In this document: piece after piece, positions 58,703-64,000 of the stretch
Numbering within the stretch: position 1 is the first letter of the stretch
How the letters are laid out: the number at the start of each line of letters is the position of its first letter
DNA from: Tamarix chinensis
Taxonomy: Eukaryota > Streptophyta > Magnoliopsida > Caryophyllales > Tamaricaceae
Assembly (NCBI GenBank): GCA_030549775.1
Contig: CM060173.1
Span: 27,408,032-27,472,031, forward strand
Length of the DNA stretch: 64,000 bases
Direction: 5' to 3'
Notes under the pieces: model-generated
Databases searched by the model: none
Told to the model about the DNA's origin: nothing
What the model saw: only the letters and a program-made list of their open reading frames with translations
Position numbers and translations under genes: made by a program

Positions 58703-61700
58703 ATTCTAATTTTTTGGTACTCTTCTAGTGACCACATGAGAGGAGGCGCATGTTTTTCTTATTTTAAGACCGAAGCCATTTCTATAAGGGTAAATTCATA
58801 GCTAGGGCCTCATGTTTATGTGATTTTATTATGTGTTAAGTCAATGCCCGCACACATGAATTGCTACATGTTCTAGAGTTGCTTGTGCAACTTGGCTTGT
58901 AAAGATCCTAAGTAAGAATATGTGTGGACATGATTGTGTTGGCTCATATGTTAATGCGTAATTCTATTATGCAGTGCTACATGTTTTGAGGACTATTAAG
59001 AAGTTCTTGTAACTTAAGTCATGAGGCTTAGGTAGGGTTTAAGAGACCTAGGGGCATTTTAGTCAATATTATAGAAAATGGCATATAAAAAAACCCTAGA
59101 AAAATAGTTAGTTAAATATCATTTGGAAGATGTTAATTAATAATTATAGTAATTATAAAAATAGATTAGGGCAGATATCGCATGGAGAAGGTTAACCATG
59201 CATGGGGTGGGTCAAACCTAATATGGTCCATATCTGGATGTGACTAAGTAAGGGATAGTGGTTAAGAATGGTTATGGTGGGATAATATGGTATTGTCGAG
59301 TAGCATGGAAATAATGGGGGAGCCCTTAGGTTCTAGGGGATGAAAGAGTACTAAGTAGGTGGAACTAAGGTTTTGGTGGTACAAAACCCTAGAGATAGGT
59401 CATTATTACATGTAGGAAATAGGGGAGTTGGGTTATACCTCTGAACCATGATGTTGAATATGCTTTTATGGGGATTGTGTGTTAAGTCTGATGGTTAGAT
59501 AGGATAAGTAAGAGTAGATACAACAACTAAGGTCAAATTAGGATTTCGAGAGGAGTCCATTGGGAAGGTTATTATCATCTGTGTAAAATAAAGGAGTTAG
59601 GTTACAAAACTTTAGGGGATGGATAATCATGGTAACATATGCTTGGTTGTGGAATTTTAGGGCTAAATAAATAGTGTAGAAAGGGTTAGGCCCATTTGGG
59701 CCAAACTAGGATTTTAAGGAATAACTCCAATGGCCAATTATTATCATATGTGAGGAATTAGGGGAAATGTGATATGAATCATGAATAAAAGGGTTTATAA
59801 TTACATGTTTAGGTTGTGGGATAAAATGGGGATTCAAAGGATCATTAGAGGGGTGAGGATATAGCAAACTTAAGAAACTAGGGTTTTTAAGGGGCTAGGG
59901 TTGGCCCGAGATGGTAGTAGGGTAAGGGTTATATATGGGTTGTGCATGGTTGTGCTTGATATCTAAATACTAAGACACAAATAAGACACTAATCATGTAA
60001 AGTGGAAGATCACATGAGTTAGGAATAGTTGTAGTGCCCCCAAATTTGTATTATATTTACTAGTTCGCTATTGAGAATAGTGGTCAGGTGCATACTTCCC
60101 TAGGTTTGTATCATATTTACCGGTCCACTGGTAAAAATAGTGACTAGAAGCGTGTTGCCTTAGTTTTATATCATATTTAATAGTCCACTAGTGAGAATAT
60201 AGTTGGGTCATGAGCTTAAGTCATAAAATCCTTAGACAATAATAACCTATGGAAAGACATTAATTGCTTATAATGGAACACCACATAGGTTGAGACCAAT
60301 TGTACATTTTAAATAGCTCAACTTGTGATAATAGTTGCCAGGAACATTCTACCTAGGATTTGTGTTGTATTTACCGATCCACTAGTAAGAATAGTCGCCA
60401 AGAGTATATTACCCAGGTTGTATTGTATTTACTGATTCATCGGTGAGAATAGTAGTCAAGAGTGTGTTGTCTTGGGTTGTATTGTATTTATCGGTCCACT
60501 AGTGAGAATAGTGAAGTCCCTGAACTCACATGAATATAATTTGAAAGATGACTAATTATTACACTAATATCTTCAGTGTAGGTAGTCATGAAACGAACTA
60601 CTATAACCTGCTTATGCACCTTTATATATTATTGTAGTATCATTGATTACTTTATTCTTATTTGACTGTATTACTATCTTACTCAGTACATAGCGTACTA
60701 ATCACCCTTTTTTTTGGGTGTTGCTCATTTCCACAAACAATGTCCCTTCTTGAGCCTATCTAGGTGAATTAGGATGCCCTAGATGACTTTGCCACTTACG
60801 ATAATGATCAGGGTAGAGTGATATTGTAGTAATCTAAGGTTGTGGCCTAGAGAGAGTGACATATGGCTATTAACCAGTTCAGCTTTCTAGTTTACTGTTT
60901 TATTTTAGTTGAACAAGTCCCACGTATTTTAGTATTTTCTTGGTAACAAACATTTAACCCTTATTATGTTATGAAATGCTTTCATTGCTATGTTTATCAT
61001 GGTTGCACCTATTTCTACCTTGCCCTGTAGTTTGTACGAGGATAGCATGAGGCCAGACTTATACTAATTATCGTGGTAATATCCTCTCTCATGGCATATG
61101 TTTTTACATTTAAAATAACAAATTTCAATGGTGATTTTTTGGGGTGTTATAGTTTTTGAAGCCTTGAAGGTTTACTTTTCTCCCTTTAACTTTCCTCTCC
61201 TAATCTAACACTTACTATAATTCTTTTATCTAATTCTTGTATTTTTGTTTTAGGTGTTCAAAGTGTAGAAATATGTTATCAGGAGTAATTTGTTCTAGAA
61301 ATCATGATTAGGCTTTAATTGTATTTATTTCTGTATATTACATTATTAAATTTACAATTTTATGATTTTTTGTGAAATATTTTTATGCCTTGCTAGGATT
61401 TGCCATAAACTTTCAAGCATGATAATATATTATGTTATGTAAATATGTCATTGGATAAGTAAAACTAATTGTTTTTAAATATGTTGTGTAGTATAATGGG
61501 GTTGCAACATTTAGGGGTTTTAGGTATTATGTTGGTATCAACCTTATTGCTTTTGAGATTATGTGGATTATTGTAATTAAATCTAATTATATTTTTGAGT
61601 GGCTATTAATGTAACAACAATTGTGTGTAATTTTGGTGAATTTTATGAATGTAAATATATTTGAGCCTTAGGGTAATTTGGCCCTTCGTAAGTTTTTGTA

Positions 61701-61793
61701 GAATATGAGTGTGTCATTTTATTCCTTGAGGGATTTTACATCAAATTTGATATATAATATGTTACGGTTTGGTCTAAATTATAATAATCATAA
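58703..61793 (+). other. LTR-like noncoding DNA (copy B)
   Basis: Counterpart of 18,872-21,968. Unusually many differences from A cluster at about 59,130-59,280 (several small indels and substitutions), against near identity elsewhere. Confidence 0.4.
60054..60516 (+). repeat. 58-60 bp minisatellite (copy B)
   Basis: Same six units in two clusters as 20,228-20,690, with no change of copy number between A and B. Confidence 0.8.
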
Positions 61794-63153
61794 GTTTTGA
61801 GGTGTTTAGGAGGATTTAGAGATATAATGCTTATTTTGGATTACGTATCGAAAATTATAGTTTGAATAACCGTTATCTGTTTAATATATGATAAGGGTGC
61901 TATGTCTATTGTTGGATTAATTATGGTTAAAATGAGTATTAATGTTATATGAAAATGGCTTAAAATGGACTTAAAAATTCTAGGGGTATGATTGGTATTT
62001 TATAAGTGAAATGTTAGAGTTATGTTATGAAATTTAGATATAGTGTTGTTAATGAGATATTGAGATCATGTGTTGAATTTGGTGAGTTTGTGAGTTTTAT
62101 GAAATAAGCTACGAGCTGAAGGTAAATTAGGATTTTAGCGAGGATATTGCAGTCTTTTGTCCTTGTAATATTACTTTGTGCTTGTCGGATTGCCCTATGT
62201 GTTATCTTTTCTCCATGTGATTATAACATGCTTAATTTCATTGACTCTAGTACATTTCTAAGTATTTTAAATAAGTATAAATATTAGAATGGATGCGGTA
62301 ATACTTGGTATTACATATGACAATGATAATCAATATCCTAAGTAATAAGACAATGGTAATAAGAGAAATTGTTATGATGATAAGTAAATCTAGTGATGCA
62401 TTATTATGTGCTCAGTGTTGGCTAACGATTTAATAAAACATTTGTAGTTAAAGTGGAACATCATATGAAGTGGGACCAACATTATTCCAAATTTTGAAAT
62501 TATTTAATTATATAACTTGTTCCTAATAGAATCATCGGACCCTAGTCTACTCTATTTGATTGATCCGCTTATTAGGAATATAAATACTTATAGATTAGAT
62601 GTTTACTAGTGGCCTAGGAATGTTTTACATTGGATGTGTATGTATCATTGAGGTTGGATACATTTCTTCCATCTTTAAGGGAAAGGAGAGAGTAAATGCT
62701 ATATACCATTGAGGTTGACTATCTTTCTCCTATCTATAGAAAAAGGAAAAGAGGAGTGGTTGTATTATAAGTGGTTCACTAATCTTAAAGTGACTATCAG
62801 TAAATGAAAATTTTTGATCACCTAATGATAAACTTTAAATATGGGTTTCTCTTACATCATCTTATATCCTAAGCATCTATTCATCAAAAGTATCTATCAT
62901 GTTATTAGTTTGCTTATGCCATGTATTCCTTTTTCTATGGATGTGAATTATTACTTTACTCAATACGTAGAGTACTGACAATCCTTTTCATAGGTATTGC
63001 TCATTCCTATATGCAGATATAGCCTTATATTATAGGTAGTTGTAGATTAATGCTTTTGATGTGAATTTCTACGATGAGTGGTTGTGGGTTGGATCAAACG
63101 TATAGCTATCTAAATGCTGCTCATTCTCGTATCTTTGTCATCTATTTACTATC
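61794..63153 (+). other. Second LTR-like block, only in copy B
   Basis: Part of the 1,578 bp missing from copy A. It is noncoding, with motifs parallel to the preceding block: ATTGAGGTTGGATAC and ATTGAGGTTGACTATC repeats (about 62,650-62,725), TACTCAATACGTAGAGTACTGAC and ATTGCTCATTCC (62,955-63,010). It looks like a diverged relative of the 58.7-61.8 kb block. Confidence 0.4.
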
Positions 63154-63169
63154 ATATATATATATATAT
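63154..63169 (+). repeat. (TA)n run at the EPRV 5' boundary
   Basis: TATATATATATATAT immediately before the first recognisable viral sequence. Insertion in TA-rich microsatellites has been reported for endogenous florendoviruses. Confidence 0.8.
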
Positions 63170-64000
63170 CAGAAGTATTAAGAAAACCATTTGAAACAAT
63201 AAAATTGTTATCAAAGCAATCCATTAAAAACATAGGAAGAATAGATTCAAATACATCCACTTAGGATTAGTCCAAGTAGGATTCAAAACCCTAACCAGAG
63301 AAGGCCTAAACACCTCAATTCTAGCACTCTTGTGAGATGGCGGGTTGAAAAACTTTAATGATTCCATGATAGGAACCATAGAAAGTAGCCTATGCTCTGG
63401 CCCAATATTTGTTAACTGTTATTAAAATTTTTCTCCTTCATTAGATGACCCAAATGTGATGCATGCTTTAACTCTGCAAATCAAAACCCATGGTTACGAC
63501 ATGTTATAAGGTTCTGTACCTGTAGCTGTAGTCTATAGGATTCACTACAAAGTAACAAAAACCGAATTTAAAATTGATGCAAAAATCCAAATTAAAAAAG
63601 GAGAAACACTAATGCTTCAAACAGACAACTCAAAATCAAACATAGTTGTCCTAAAAACCAGAAAATGGAATGAAGTATCCTTACCTGAGGATTGGATATT
63701 AGAAAATGCCTTACCACCCCAATAAGACAAACTGCAACCTGTAATTCCAAAACCAAATACAAACATAAATCAAATAACACAATTTGATGACGGAACTGTC
63801 AAATTAAGTTTTAGAAGAACTCCAAGCCTTAGAATTAAAGATGATGCCTCGACATCTTCAACCATAGACTTAGGAAAAGTTTTAAAACTTCCAAAAAATA
63901 TAAACCTGGAAGATAAAAACCAAAAAAGAAATTCAACATCCGAAACACCTATAACATCATTTCAGGGCACAAACTTCCAAACTAGGATTCCTAAATCAGT
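63170..64000 (+). mobile_element. Endogenous pararetrovirus, movement-protein part, copy B
   Basis: Starts about 200 bp further upstream in the movement protein than copy A. In one frame, with stops, it reads as the caulimovirid 30K-type movement-protein core, including an REGLNTS stretch, a GTIESSLCSGP stretch and then VYRIHYKV. It then matches 21,977-22,605 nearly base for base to the window end. The remaining domains should lie beyond the window. Frame breaks show that it is a fossil. Confidence 0.8.

Larger units (their letters stand above)
39358..64000. repeat. Long direct duplication, copy B
   Basis: Same order and orientation as copy A, starting at CTACAAGGCTTAATTAGTGC (39,358), which is also the first sequence of the window. 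B is the fuller copy. It holds 56,473-56,774, 58,461-58,702 and 61,794-63,371, all missing from A. The sequence just left of 39,358 cannot be compared with the left flank of A, so the true breakpoint is unknown. Confidence 0.95.

Noticed and set aside
39358..64000. Independent second insertions of the same CACTA and EPRV
   Set aside because: Target duplications, flanks and unrelated neighbouring elements are identical in both copies, so the whole block was duplicated.
1..64000. tRNA, rRNA, operon or phage-type features
   Set aside because: No cloverleaf with box A/B, no rRNA sequence and no bacterial gene organisation was found. The DNA is plant nuclear in character.

Overview
The window is nuclear DNA from a flowering plant, probably a eudicot. 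It is AT-rich and has plant-type splice sites, CACTA (En/Spm) transposons, a Ty3/gypsy chromovirus remnant, a petuvirus/florendovirus-like endogenous pararetrovirus (EPRV), and decayed fragments of two plant nuclear genes (a chloroplast 20 kDa co-chaperonin and what looks like a GT106/O-fucosyltransferase-like glycosyltransferase). I see no intact host gene, no rRNA or tRNA gene and no prokaryotic feature. Species cannot be named from this.

The dominant structure is a very long, nearly identical direct duplication. Copy A runs from base 1 to about 22,605 and copy B from 39,358 to the window end. Both carry the same series: (i) a foldback (palindromic) element with a small hydrophobic ORF in each arm; (ii) an 11.8 kb CACTA element with TIRs, a TTT target duplication, a broken TNP2-type transposase and a broken Transposase_24-type (TnpA-like) gene; (iii) a minus-strand chromovirus integrase/chromodomain remnant; (iv) LTR-like noncoding DNA with a 58-60 bp minisatellite; (v) the EPRV. 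Compared with B, copy A has lost 302 bp, 242 bp and 1,578 bp. Two of these deletions are patched with short filler that appears copied from nearby sequence. Copy A also has extra lesions in its transposase.

Between the copies (about 26.3-39.36 kb) lies DNA seen once here. The EPRV breaks off inside its reverse transcriptase, directly against a first-exon-like coding segment of the putative glycosyltransferase. Next come an unidentified higher-GC segment, microsatellites, a long unannotated stretch and a degenerate 22 bp tandem array. Then comes a 4,045 bp non-autonomous CACTA element (32,720-36,764, TAA target duplication) that carries two exons of a decayed co-chaperonin gene and a 33 bp minisatellite apparently grown from its own subterminal repeats. 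A 0.7 kb segment at 37.6-38.3 kb is an inverted, diverged relative of sequence at 15.5-16.1 kb (A) and 54.8-55.4 kb (B).

The genes do not form a working pathway. This is a layered transposable-element region. What is worth following up is the duplication and its repair scars, the gene-carrying CACTA element, the virus/gene junction and the palindrome, which could make hairpin RNA. I did not find a convincing new enzymatic or defence system.
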